Positions 1 through 11,200 of a stretch of 64,000 nt of DNA are shown piece after piece. Positions within the stretch are counted from its first letter, which is position 1, and the number at the start of each line of letters is the position of its first letter. Under the pieces are notes generated by a model. The model had not been told where the DNA came from. It saw only the letters and a list, made by a program, of their open reading frames with translations, and searched no databases. The DNA is from Floccularia luteovirens. Lineage: Eukaryota; Basidiomycota; Agaricomycetes; Agaricales; Squamanitaceae. The position numbers were made by a program, and so were the translations under genes. The stretch is taken from positions 310,001 to 374,000 of the forward strand of contig VSJF01000006.1 in the NCBI GenBank assembly GCA_009739215.1, read 5' to 3'.

Positions 1-2
1 TT

Positions 3-1014
3 TCCAATCCAAGTCAAGATGACTCAGGCCCAAATAATGGCAGCAAATGCCATGCCTCAAGAAGCTACAATAATAGAAGAAAAACTCCCAAGAGAGTTTC
101 ATCTATTTAAAGATATATTTAGTAAACAAAAGTCTGACAGAATGCTGGCAAGATAACCCTGGGATCACAAGATCAATCTCAAACCTAATTACCAAAATAA
201 GGATAGCAAAATCTATCTCCTCAACTCTATTAAAGATCAGAAGATGCAAGAATTTATCAAAGAAAATCTTGCAAAAGGATACATCCAATCCTCCAAATCA
301 GAAATGGCATCCCCATTCTTCTTTGTTGCAAAGAAAGATGGAAGTTTAAGAACCTGCCAAGACTATTGTTACCTTAATGAAGGAACAATTAAGAAACCTT
401 ACTCCTTATCCTTAATTTCAGAACTCTTAATCAAATTAAGAGATGAAAAGATCTTTACAAAACTTGATATCCAATGGAGATACAATAATGTTAGAATCAG
501 AGAAGGTGATGAGCCTAAAGCAGCATTTAAGACCAAAATGGGACTCTTCAAATCCATAGTTATGTTTTTCGGAATGTGCAATTCTCTTGCAACCTTCCAA
601 AACATGATGAACAACATATTTAGAGATATGATCAATAAAGAATGGGTCACCATTTACATGGATGACATCCTAATCTTTTCAAAAACACTAGAACTATAAA
701 CTGAAAGAACCCTAAAAGTCCTAAAAAGGCTAAAAGAATATGACCTCTATCTAAAAATAGAGAAATGCAAATTCAACAAAGAATAGGTAGAATACCTGGG
801 ACTCATCATTTCAGAAAACAAGATCTCAATAGATCTAGTTAAACTGAAAGGAATTGAAAACTAGCTGCCACCCAAGACAGTCAAATAAATCAGAAGTTTC
901 CTGGGATTTGGAAACTTTTATAGAAAATTTATACACAAGTTCTTAGACCTAGTGCAACTGCTAAATAAACTCCTCAAGAAGAATACTAATTTCTCAAATG
1001 ACAATTGGCATTTA
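3..1014 (+). pseudogene. Ty3/gypsy pol fragment (reverse transcriptase), truncated and decayed
   Basis: One frame runs from base 3 to 699 with a single stop near 153 and gives the end of the protease-RT linker and most of a gypsy reverse transcriptase. Visible motifs are the PWDH-type linker block, a KKDGSLR strand, the FFGMCNS block and the catalytic YMDD box near 655-666. After 699 the same frame continues with several more stops through a decayed thumb/connection region (YLGLIIS, FLGFGNFYRKFI) up to 1014. There the TG end of the downstream copia LTR begins, so the gypsy copy was cut by that insertion or by a recombination. The 5' part lies outside the window. It is non-functional as seen. 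The gypsy assignment is firm; the clade is not determined. Confidence 0.9.
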
Positions 1015-1394
1015 TGTTAGAGTGTAAATATAGTGTATTCACTTGGGGGGAAAGTATGCTACAGAGGCCTCCTTATATATAATACAGGAAGGCCTAGACT
1101 ACTGTTCTAGACTGCTCAGGGTAGTGCTTCTAGCTTACCCTGACAGCTTCTAGTCTACTTCTGTTGCTATGATACCAGTGCTTCTAGTCTACCCTGAGTG
1201 CTTCTAGTCTACCCTGAGTGCTTCTAGGCTACCCTGATAGAAGCACCTCTGGTATCTATATAAGACCACTGGTTTCCTACCAGAACCCATTCTTCCTTTC
1301 CCCTCCTGTCTATTATTACATACTATACTATTCTATCCTCTTACTATTCTCTATCCTAGTATGTCTGTACATGTAGGAGTAGACTATTGTAACA
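1015..1394 (-). repeat. 3' LTR of minus-strand copia element (380 bp)
   Basis: The stretch starts TGTTAG and ends TGTAACA on the plus strand. It aligns in reverse over its whole length with the 325 bp LTR of the intact element at 13871-19354, with extra copies of a short block (a GCTTCTAG/CTACCCTGA unit) around 1170-1235. The purine-rich tract of the element, read on the minus strand, adjoins it at 1395-1405. The base-by-base differences show it is an older copy. It does not resemble the 275 bp LTR at the other end of this element except at its termini. Confidence 0.9.
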
Positions 1395-1422
1395 TAGCCC
1401 CCTTAATCCTATATGTAACAGA

Positions 1423-4400
1423 CTATTTCTTGGTAACAAGTCCAAGTCCTATTCTGCATTTATCATGCTTGATTCTGGCAAGAGGTTTGGTAAGACAGTC
1501 TGCAACCATATCATTGGTGCCAACATGAATTGGAGTAATAATCCCTGCTTCCACATTCTCTCTAAGCCAATGGAACTTCAAGTCAAGATGCTTCATTCTA
1601 CTATGATGTTCTGGATTCTTAGACACACTAATTGCAGACTGGTTGTCAATACAAAGAGTAGATGCCTTAGTAAAGGTATATCCAAATTCACCAAGCAGGC
1701 TTCTCATCCATTTGAGCTCTTTGCCTGCTTCAACAGCTGCCATGTACTCTGCTTCAGTAGAAGACAGTGCAACACAAGTCTGCAGCTTAGAAGACCAGCT
1801 GACTGCACCATTGCCAATCATAACACAATAGCCACCAGTAGATCTACCAGTGTCTTTGCATGCACCATGATTTGCATCAGAGTATGTGATAAACAGCTCT
1901 TTAGCATCATCTTGCCTGTACACAAGCTCATAGTCCTTGGTGCCTTGCAAGTATCTAAATACATGCTTGACAGCCTTCCAATGAGTTGGATTAGGATTGG
2001 AGTTGTACTTAGCAAGTGTACCAACAGCAAATGAGATGTCAGGTCTAGTGCATTGAGCCAAATAGGTGAGAGAGCCAACAGCAGACAGATATGGAACTTT
2101 AGACATAAACTCTACATCCTCATCAGAGAGGGTTTGAGTCTTTTCTAGTGCAAGTCCAGGATCCATAGGAGTAGAGATTGGGTTGCAACCAGTAAAGCCA
2201 TACTGAACAAGCATGTCATTAATGTACTGTTGCTGGGATAAGGAGATAGTGTGTTTGGCAGAATCAACACTGATTTTCATGCCTAACAGCCAAGTAGTAG
2301 GTCCAATATTCCTGAGTTTAAAGTGACTCTCTAGCTCTTTGATTGTGGAATCAATCTTAGAGGTAGAGTTTGATGCAAGAGTAATGTCATCAATATACAC
2401 AGGAATAATGACTAGAACCCCTTCTTTGGCATATACATAGATACTCCTATCTGATTCCAATCTGTTATATCCCATGCTACTAAGAGCTATATGAAGCTTC
2501 TTATTCCACTGTCTGGCAGATTGCCTTAGACCATAAATAGACTTTTTGAGTTTGCACACATAGTCTGGTCCAAGTTGCTCAAAGCCAGCAGGCTGTTGCA
2601 TATAAATATCCTCTTCCAAGTCTCCATTCAGGAAGGCAGATGAGATGTCAATGGAATGCAAGTGGTAGTTGTGCTTAGCTGCTAGTGCAATAATGGTTCT
2701 GATTGAAGCCATTCTGAATGTGGGTGCAAAAACTTCAGTGAAGTCTAAGCCGGGTCTCTGAGAGAACCCCTTTGCAACTAGTCTAGCTTTGTATCTTTCA
2801 ACTGAGCCATCTGCATTCCTCTTTACTTTGAACACCCATTTGTTGAAGTTCAAACCGAACTCTGCAATTGTACTACTGTAAGCAGTCAGATACAATGCAA
2901 GAAACCCTCTAAAATGCGTTCAAATAAGTGTAATATGATTAACTTTGTTTTCAGCAAGTATCTAGTATCTATCTCTAGATACATAAGGAAAGCGCACTTG
3001 TTTGGCCCTGTTGTATCCAGGAAACCATGAGGCGTGATAAATAGTGTCCACTATATCGCGTTTGAGTGTTTTGCAACACTCAGTGGACCTACAACTACAA
3101 AACAAAAGCAGAAACATTAAGAAATGTAAACTAAGTGTAAAAGTGTGAAATGAAAGTATTTTACTAATGCCACAATAGTGGCATTTACATTAAAGTGCAC
3201 AAAGTGCGAACTAATACTTTACTAATGCCTGTATTATGGCATCTACTAACTTTAACACCATTTACTACCAATTGCCTGTCTGTCCTTTGGCAACAAGGCC
3301 AATTCCCAAGTACCATTGTCCATGAGTGCTTTAATCTCATCAGCAGTTGCCTGTCTCCATAGTTCTGCATCTGGTGCTTTCATTGCCTGTTTGTATGTAT
3401 TAGGCTCTGTAACACCAGAGGCAACACCACTGAACTCTTCTTTATCATCAGCAATATCTGCTTCAGATTCAGAAGAAGTCTCAGGGATAGCAGGGGAGTG
3501 TCTGACTTTCCACCATTCACCAGGAGGTTGGATATTCCTCCTAGTTCTTCTTTGAGCTAAAGAAGGACTAACTGGATTTGGTGTAAAGTGTCTGACTGGA
3601 GTTTGTGGTAAAGAGGCTGGTTGTGGACTAGGAGATGGTGGTAGAGATACTGGTTCTGGACTAGGGGATTGTAGAGGTATAGGAAGTGCAAGTGGAGAAG
3701 GAGCATCAAGCTCTACTTCAATAGGAATAAAAGGAGGTCTATCATTATTTGACACCATTGGCAAATGAACCACTGAAGATGAGATAGAGGGAGTGGCTGA
3801 CTGATTTCTAGGAATGTCATACCCCCCTAAATCTGGCATGTCACTACCATTGACAGGATTTATGTCATGAGGTACAGGAATGGAGTTCATCACAGTGGGT
3901 TTAATCCCAGGAAGATATCTCTCATCAAACTCAGCTCTTTCTGAGATAATGAACTTCCTTGTTACTGGATTATAGAACTGCCACCCTTTGTAACCTGCTG
4001 GATAGCCAACAAAAATGCACTTCTCCATATGTGATCCAAATGATCTCCTTTTGTCCTTCTGCACATGGACATATGCTAAACATCCAAATACTCTGAGATG
4101 AGATACATTAGGTTTCTTACAGTGCCATGCTTCATAGGAAGTTCTGTCTTTTAATGAGACAGTAGGGCATTTGTTGAGAACATGTAGCACAGCCATGAAG
4201 CAGTGAAACCAGAATTGCACTGGTAAGTTTGCTTCTGTTAACATGGCTGTTACTAAGTCTGCAACTGTTCTGTTTGCCCTTTCAACATCCCCATTCTGCT
4301 GTGGCCTGTTCCTAACTGTGTGATGTCTCTGGATGCCATTATCAATGCAGTACTGATTGAAGTCATTGGACATGAACTCAGATCCCTTGTCCTCTCTTAT

Positions 4401-6068
4401 GCATTTAATGCTAGAGTTGTGCAAGTTCTCAGCATATGCTTTGAACTGCTTAAAGGCATCAAGGGTGTCTGATTTCTTTCTGAGTCCAAAACCACATTTG
4501 AATCTGGTACAGTCATCAACAAAGATGATCCAATACTGGTAACCACCTATAGACTTGACTTGGATTGGGCCTTTCAAATCCATATGCACTAATTCCAGAG
4601 GTTGTGATGCTCTGGAATCTGAAGTAGGGAATGGATTGGCATGCATTTTGCCTGAAAGGCATGGCTCACAGACTGGGTCTGGTTTAGAGTTATTGCCAAG
4701 ATGCATGCCAGTTACCATGTGCATGGAATGAAGTTGCTTAACACTAGCATGATTGTAGTGCCCAAATCTCCTATGCCAAAGTCCAAGGTCCAGTGGGAGA
4801 GTAGAGGAGAGGTTTGCAGTTTCAAGACAGGCAGGCACAGTGATCCCATCCAGGAATGCAGCATTCTGGCTATTAATACTAGCTGTGAACAGTTCTCTAC
4901 TAGTTTGGTAAAAATGAATGAAATCTGAGTCAATATTAATATTGTAGTCTCTATGTCTGACAAGAAAGAGAACTGAAAGAAGGTTGTTTTGAAGTTGTGG
5001 AACATGAAGAACTCTAGTAAATAAAAGAGATTGTGTTTCCACACCATTAATAAATGGTCTGAATAAAATGCTTCCAACACCAGAAGAATAAATAGTGGTG
5101 TTGTCAGCTAGTCTAATAGGTATGTGATAGGGTTTGTAATCCCTGAGCCAATGCTTGTGTGGAGTCATATGGGATGTGGCTCCTGAGTCTGCATTCCAAT
5201 CATAATTAGCATGATGGGAAAGAGGGTTATCTAATTGTACTTGTGAAAAGATACTTGCCTTTCTTGCTGATTCCTGGAGATTTGCTGCCTTTGCCTTTGC
5301 CTGTTCAGCTAGAAATAGATTACATCTTTTAAAGTGGTGACCCATTTTTCCACAAAAGATACAAGGAGGATAAGTGGTGGGGGCAGAGCTGGACTGCTTC
5401 TGCTTGCCCTTGTAATTGGTAGCCACTTTGTTTGCAACCTCTGAGACTTGAGGTGCAGATCTCCTTGTTCTCTGAGTTTCCTCAGTGTGGAATGCCTGGG
5501 TGATAGAGGCTTTGTCCAGTTTGTCACTAAGCATCAAAGATGACACAAAGTGACTATAGTCTTCTGGCAAAGCTCTAATCATAGCCATGCACAACAACTC
5601 CTCATCCAGCTGTTGCAGAGTGAAGGATTCAGGTCTCAGATTTGAAATCTGCTGCATTACTGCATCAACCCTATTTGCAAGTGACTGCAAAGACTCTTCC
5701 TCTATTTTTCTGATACTGAACAAGTCATTATATGCATTAAATCTGGCACCAGGCTTTTGCTAAAGGTGCATAGACTTTAAGGCTTCCCAAATGGCAACAG
5801 AGTCATACTCTTTCCCTTGCAGATGCACTCTCTGAGATAGCTCTACTGTGAGGTATAGCCATCTAGCAGCTTTCTGGGCCTTATTATTCCAATCATCCTG
5901 TCTCTGCAGTTGCAACTCATAATGTGGGGAAGACTTCTTGGCATCAGATCTAGACTTTTGGCTACTAACAATGTGCCAAAGCTGTTCAGACCTAAGCCAG
6001 GCTTGGATTTCTCCACTCCACTGAGTATAATTGGTAAGTCCTAGTTTTTGAATATCTGGTCCTCCCAT
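1423..6068 (-). pseudogene. Ty1/copia gag-pol, interrupted by a nonsense codon and a solo LTR
   Basis: Three minus-strand segments form one copia polyprotein very close in sequence to the intact copy at 14801-19003. Segment 1, gag N-terminus, runs from the start codon at 6066-6068 to a TAG at 5760-5762 that replaces the CAG (Gln) of the intact element. Segment 2, 5723 to 3263, is in the same frame. It carries the rest of gag, a zinc knuckle (C-x2-C-x4-H-x4-C), the protease DSGA motif and the integrase HHCC and catalytic core. Segment 3, 2835 to 1423, carries reverse transcriptase (YIDD) and RNase H. Segments 2 and 3 are separated by a 417 bp insertion with a 5 bp duplication. Apart from these two lesions the frame is open, so inactivation looks recent. 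The element cannot make its own proteins. Confidence 0.93.
2841..3257. mobile_element. Solo LTR (417 bp) inside copia pol, TSD CCATT
   Basis: The insertion begins TGTTGAAGTT and ends AACTTTAACA, so the ends form an imperfect 10 bp inverted repeat of the TG...CA type. It is flanked by CCATT at 2836-2840 and again at 3258-3262. Removing it with one CCATT restores the copia frame exactly as in the intact element (the KWVFK region before reverse transcriptase). It has no coding capacity and matches none of the other LTRs in the window. An 8 bp-stem hairpin (TGAGTGTT/AACACTCA) lies near 3063-3082. The 5 bp duplication and TG...CA ends favour a solo LTR; a small non-autonomous element with the same ends is the alternative. 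Strand cannot be set. Confidence 0.8.
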
Positions 6069-6427
6069 TGCAAAAGACAATAAAGGGATATGAAACAAAT
6101 AGGCAGAAAAGGGAAGAGTAAAAGATGCAAACTAAGCAAGTCAACTAGAATACAACCAAGTCCTTGAAAAAGGTAGGGTTCTAGTAACTACTGAGAAAGT
6201 GAAAAGGGTAGGTATAGGAAAGATGATTAAAAAAAATAAAGAGAGTGTTGGTGGGGAAGATAATGAGGTCCTGGGGCTTCTTCAACCACTAGTGTGTGCA
6301 AGTCAACACCTTTTAACTTCTGTGCAGTTGTTACTCCTCCCCAATCACTAGAATGACTACCAGAATATTTTGGAGGTAGGATGAAATCTGGCCCACTGAA
6401 GTGCACAGACCCAACAGTTCACTAAAG

Positions 6428-6447
6428 AGACCACTTGGGAATGGTCT
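6428..6447 (-). promoter_or_regulatory. Leader hairpin of the decayed copia element (8 bp stem, CCCA loop)
   Basis: Read on the element's minus strand, AGACCATT-CCCA-AGTGGTCT can form eight consecutive pairs, one of them G-U. It lies in the untranslated leader about 360 nt before the gag start. The intact element has a hairpin at the matching place with different but still pairing bases (14397-14418). The following bases (CAGTGAACTG and GTGCACTTCAGTG) are also conserved. The function is unknown; packaging, dimerisation or translational control are possible. Confidence 0.55.
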
Positions 6448-6619
6448 TTTGTCCCTACTAACTACTATGGACTGACTACTATGGACTGACTAGTATCAGT
6501 AGTCAAACTTAGAGTCAAAAGAAAAGAGGGGCAAGAGAGCAGTCACTGGTGTATCAGAGGTGATAGGTGATAGGTGAGGACAGGATAAGGAAAGTGATAA
6601 ATAGCACAGTCAGAGCTGA

Positions 6620-6631
6620 GGGCCCATAACC
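6620..6631 (-). other. Primer binding site, initiator tRNA-Met anticodon-half type
   Basis: Immediately inside the 5' LTR, the minus strand reads GGTTATGGGCCC. This is complementary to the GGGCCCATAACC anticodon stem and loop of eukaryotic initiator tRNA-Met, not to a tRNA 3' end. Drosophila copia is known to use such a half-tRNA primer. The same 12-mer stands at the matching place in the two other copia elements of this window. Confidence 0.75.
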
Positions 6632-6906
6632 TGTTTGAGTAAAAACAGTGTATATTTGGTTAGGGGGAAAAGTAGGCAGAAGTGCCTCCTTATATATGTT
6701 TGGAGAGTGTGCACAGACCACCTAGTAGTTTGGCCTTGTTTGTATACCAGGTGTCCCTGGTACAATATATAAGGCTACTGGTCTGATGCCACTTCCTATT
6801 CTTCCTTTTCCCCACTTCACTACTACAACTTCTAATCTATTTATTATATCTTTATGTATTATCTATGTAGTAGTGTTTGGATATGTAGGACTAGAGTATT
6901 GTAACA
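6632..6906 (-). repeat. 5' LTR of minus-strand copia element (275 bp, different subfamily)
   Basis: It begins TGTTTGAG and ends TTGTAACA in plus-strand reading. It adjoins, at its low-coordinate side, a minus-strand primer binding site (GGTTATGGGCCC, 6620-6631). It shares only short blocks with the 380 bp LTR at 1015-1394 (the GGGGGAAA block and CTCCTTATATAT) and lacks the ~150 bp of GCTTCTAG-type repeats. The flanks do not form a target duplication: ATTTA precedes 1015 and TCAGG follows 6906. The two LTRs therefore did not come from one ordinary insertion. Confidence 0.85.
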
Positions 6907-6945
6907 TCAGGTAATTGCACAGATAAACAATGCATACTAGACTAC

Positions 6946-7592
6946 TGTTATGACCTTATCTGGATACATGCTATCTCCCTGGATGTTAGAACATATGCAT
7001 CATATTACCATTAGGAGTTTTATATGTCATTGTTTGCTGTCTCATCATTTGGCCATCCAGGTAAGGGAACAGTTGATGATTTTGCCAGTCAGATTTCCCT
7101 GGCATGATAATGGGGTTACTCCACTACACGAGTTACAAACCACTCATTGGGGTCTCTCTGAGGTCAGTTATAGAGGAAGAACATACAGGCCTTTCAGTGT
7201 GTACAGTGTCGCCCATGCCGTTATTACAACTTGTCCTGCCATCCTAGACAGGGGAGGGAGATTAACCAGAGGTAACAGAGTATAAAGTAAGTGTATTGTG
7301 AGTACTCAAAACTAAGATCAAGCTGAGGCTTGTCTGTAGTTTTGTGCTACTTAAATACAAGTATGCTACTTCTAATAATAAATTATTGCATGCTTGCTCA
7401 GTAAGCTACAAGTCAGCGCGGAGTTATATAGAAGTATCTACAAGTCATTTAGAAGCTTTGTATAAGTCACTATGAGTTAGAGGAAGCAGAAATGCAAGTC
7501 ATATACAAAGAAGTAATAAACGAGGCAAGAACACGTTGTGCACACATTCTAAAGTCCAGGGAGATAGTGCGTATCTGGATAAGGTCATAACA
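6946..7592 (-). repeat. ~650 bp repeat with inverted ends, copy A (full length)
   Basis: The two ends are inverted copies over about 45 bp, starting with 15 identical bases (TGTTATGACCTTATC). The reverse complement aligns along its length with copies B and C downstream, including the block GTCTAGGATGGCAG and the segment AGCTTGATCTTAGTTT. No long ORF and no RT or transposase motif is seen. A target duplication could not be found. It could be a non-autonomous DNA transposon with terminal inverted repeats, or an LTR-like unit with TG...CA ends. Confidence 0.7.
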
Positions 7593-8163
7593 CATCATGC
7601 ATATTAGCCTTATTTCCCACTCCTATCATATGTTTCATTGTATAACTTTTTACTATCTTCTATATGACTTGTACACACTTCTAAATGACTAGTAGTAGCT
7701 TCTGTATGACTAGGTCTTGACTCAATGCTTATTCAGATAGTACACAATCATTTATAATTAGCGTAGCATACTTATATTTAAGTAGTACAAAACTACAGAC
7801 AAGCTCTAGCTTGATCTTAGTTTTGAGTACCCTCTAATACAGGCAATTACTCTGTTACCTTGTTAACGACTAAGTGACCACTCCCTCCCCTGTCTAGGAT
7901 GGCAGAATCATTGTATATAATAGCACAGGTGACACTGTACATGCTGAAAGGCCTGCATGTTATTTCTCTATAACTGATCTCAGAGAGGCCCTGACTGGTG
8001 GCAGTTAAAAACCAGTGTAAAGGTATCTCTCTTTACTATGCTTGGGAAATCTGACAAGTATTCAACCATTCCCTAATCCAGATGGCCAAATGATGAGACA
8101 GATAAACGATGATGATAATCCCTAATGGTAATAACTATCTTGCCAAGGAATGACATATCAGAA
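7593..8163 (+). repeat. ~650 bp repeat, copy B (5' end missing)
   Basis: This aligns with the reverse complement of copy A from about base 55 of the family to near its 3' end. Shared blocks include ACAGACAAGC, CTTGATCTTAGTTTTGAGTA, CTCCCTCCCCTGTCTAGGAT and GGGAAATCTGAC. It follows copy A head to tail without a gap and lacks the TGTTATGACC end. No coding capacity is evident. The 180 bases that follow (8164-8341) hold nothing I recognise. Confidence 0.65.
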
Positions 8164-8341
8164 CTATTGAATTAAACCAGGGCTCTTTCTGCTGCCCTCG
8201 ATCTCCAGACTATAGCCATTATGAATGGGATGACATTGCAATGAGCAACATGACTAGTAAGCCCCACCATTAACAAACAGACAAACAGAATCTTGTATGA
8301 ATATTAGAAATACTGGGACTTCTAACATATAAATAGGGTAA

Positions 8342-8810
8342 TGTTATGACCTTATCTGGATATGCACTTATCTTCCTGGACTTTAGGATGCATGTATAAC
8401 ACATTTCTGCCTCATTTCCTTCTATCTCACACTTCAACTCATATGTTGTTCTTTCTGACTTGTACTAGCTTCTCTTGACTCATAGTATTTCTTTATGACT
8501 AGTAGTTGACTCAATACTTACTTAGTAAGCATGCAATTAGTTATAATTAGCAGTAGCATACTTGTATTTAAGTAGCGTGAAACTATAGACAAGCCTTAGC
8601 TTGATCTTAGTTTCAAGTACCCAATAACATTGGCAATTACTCTCTTACACTTTGTGATAACTCTCTCCTCTGTCTAGGATGGCAGAATTGTTATATATAA
8701 CAGCACAGGTGACACCATATATACTGAAAGGCCTGCATGTTTATCCACTATAATTGACCTCAGTGAGGCCCTGGCAGGTGGCAGTTAAATACCTGTGTAA
8801 AGATATCTCC
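8342..8810 (+). repeat. ~650 bp repeat, copy C (split by copia element II)
   Basis: This begins with the family end TGTTATGACCTTATCTGGAT and runs to 8810, where the LTR of the 12.8 kb copia element starts. The family sequence resumes at 21652 with CTCCCTTTACTGTGCTAGGG, homologous to CTCTCTTTACTATGCTTGGG in copy B, and is again split at 21839-22259. TCTCC at 8806-8810 and at 21652-21656 is the duplication made by the copia insertion, so this repeat was present before that element. Confidence 0.7.
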
Positions 8811-9172
8811 TGTTGAGCAGCACCCTATGTTATACACAGTGGAGTGGAACTATCTTACCTTAGAGCTTACTTTGTGACTTAGAGACTAGTACTGACTACT
8901 ACCAATATAATTGGACAAGGAGCATAGTATGAAGTACAAGGTCCTTATATACAGTTTTACTGTATGTGCATATTTGTAAATAGTGGTTCATGCTAGATAG
9001 TTCCATAAGTCACATGTTCCTTGTAGAATGTTGTAGAACATCAAAGAACATGCTTAGTCATAATGCATGTGACATATAAAGCATATGATGAGTGAGTCAC
9101 ATGACTAGGTCATATGACATATCACATTACATGAATCATGTGATCCTTCACGTGATAGTTGCTGTCACAACA
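8811..9172 (-). repeat. 3' LTR of copia element II (362 bp)
   Basis: TGTTGAGC...GTCACAACA, 362 bp, nearly identical to 21290-21651. TCTCC precedes it at 8806-8810 and follows the partner at 21652-21656, proving the pair. The polypurine tract, read on the minus strand as GTGAGGGGGTG, adjoins it at 9173-9183. The high-coordinate end (U3 in the element's orientation) carries several TCACATG/CATGTGA motifs. Confidence 0.95.
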
Positions 9173-9395
9173 CACCCCCTCACTTAGTGCAGCATGTAAT
9201 GAATAAATCAAATCATTTGCGCTCCTAAGTAGATAATCTTAAAGATTAATTAGATAGCAGCATTCACCACATTCTTGATTTACTATGACCAAGAATGAAC
9301 TTGTGGATATATTGCATGTCTATATGCTTAAATGGCATCAAACTTACTGCGAATAAAATTCAAGCTGTAGTTGAGCTCTGGACTTTAAAAATAAC

Positions 9396-10834
9396 TCTCA
9401 TGACAATGGCTTTGTAAGCATGTCAGCAGGATTGTTGACCCCTTCAATGAAGAAGACCTTGACATGACTGTTTTTGATACACTCATGTATATAGTGGTAA
9501 CAGATATCAATGTGTTTGGTGTGCTGTTTAGCAACAGGATTGGAAGCAATAAAATTGGCTCTCTGATTATCCATATAGATTGGGATGGCTTTTACAAAGA
9601 GTAAACCAATCTCACGAAACACATTCAGTATCCACATCAACTGGTGGCAACAGTCTGAGCCAGCCATGTATTCTGCTTCAGTGGAACTTAATGCAATTGT
9701 TTTTTGTCTGCGAGATTGTCACATGACAATGCCAGATGCTAGCATCATGTAGAAACCTGTATGGGACTTACACAATATTTCATCAGAGGCCCAGTTAGAA
9801 TCAGTATACAAATATAATCCTTCACCACTTTTTCCATTGTATAAGATGGAATAGTGTTGCATACCAACCAAGTAATGCATTATATGTTTTGCTTGATTCA
9901 CATGGTCTTGTGTTGAATTTGCTGCAAATGTGCTTAACCTAATTACTGCATAAGCAATATCAGGTCAAGTTCCAATCATTAGGTACAGCAAGCTCCCGAT
10001 GATTTGTTGAAACTCTGTTCTTAACGCTGGTGTTGCAATTTCCTCATTAGGGACTGGTTTGTATCCAGCTGGAAGTGGAGTTTCAGCTCTACAAGCATTC
10101 TCCATGCCGAAGCATGCAAGTACCTTCTTTAAATAAGCAACTTGATCTATTCTATAGGACTGACCTGTCTGCTGTATGCACATGCCAAGGAATTCATTGA
10201 CATCTCCCAAATCACAACATTCTCATCATCTCATGAAATCCTCTTTCTTCTTGGTTACGAGTCTGGGATCTGACCTGGTCCAGATAGCATCATCTATATA
10301 GATTATTGCTATCACAATATCTCACTAATCTTTTGACCAATGGACGAATATTCCTGCATCTGACTGAGTTCTTTAAAAGCCAAGTTCTTTCATAGACTCA
10401 ACAAGTCCTTTCCACCATGCTAATGCAGCTTGCTTTAAGCCATAGATAGTGTGTTGCAGGTGGATGACTTTCTTTTCTTGTCCTTTGACAATAAAGCCTT
10501 CAGGTTGGACCATATAGATCTCTTCTTCAAGTTTACCATACAGGAAGGCAGACTTGACATTCAGGCCAGTAATAGCCCAATTGTTGAGTGCTGCAAGCAC
10601 TAACAGGATGCGCACTGTTTCAAATCTCACAACAGATGAGAATATCTCCTTGAAGTCAAGTCCTTCGATCTGAGAGAAACCTTTGGCAACTAGTTGTGCT
10701 TTTTTGTGGCCATTGGACTTGACCACAAATACCCATCTGTTCTTAACTGCTCTTTGACCTTGGGGTAGATCTACAAGTCCAGACATGATATTGCGCTTAT
10801 AAAGAGCATCCATCTCTTCACAGCAAGTGATCAA
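9396..10834 (-). pseudogene. Copia element II reverse transcriptase and RNase H, frameshifted
   Basis: Minus-strand pieces, in order, are the RT palm N-terminal half (10834-10373: NRWVFVVKS, LVAKGFSQIEG, YGLKQA), the catalytic YIDD box around 10280-10300 in another frame, the connection (10210-9965: GDVNEFLGMCI) and RNase H (9901-9398: LYTDSNWASD, STEAEYMA and the AKQHTKHIDI block). The pieces match copia RT-RNase H family order but lie in different frames with intervening stops. They are homologous to the intact element only at family level, so this is a separate lineage. Confidence 0.88.
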
Positions 10835-11200
10835 CTATTCTTTTTTTGCAGCCAGTGGAAGGCACATTATATCTCTAAATTGAGTTAGGACTAGATCATC
10901 AGAATGTGAAACTCGATGTGCTAGTAAATAGGCAATGAATTCTACACCCCCTTCCTGTGCCAATTTAGTCATATAAGTCATTTGACTTATATCCTCATCT
11001 CTAGTGCTCATATCAAGGTGCTCATTGTCAGTAGGCTAAGGTGGCACTATTGGGATGGGAACCCAATGCTGCCTATTTTCTGGCACAAAGTGCTGGTCAA
11101 TATTATCTCACCAATAAGCATAATCTTCCTGATTCTACAATTGTTGCAGTGGATCATCTCCATAAGCATTGTCTTGAATGACATTTCTAGGGATCCTTCT

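Noticed and set aside
1160..1240. CRISPR-like or satellite short repeats
   Set aside because: The repeated CTTCTAG/CTACCCTGA units are internal LTR repeats, also present in the intact element's LTR, with no spacers.
6950..7285. ORF of 111 codons in the repeat region
   Set aside because: It lies inside copy A of the 650 bp repeat, is not conserved in copies B and C and has no recognisable motif.
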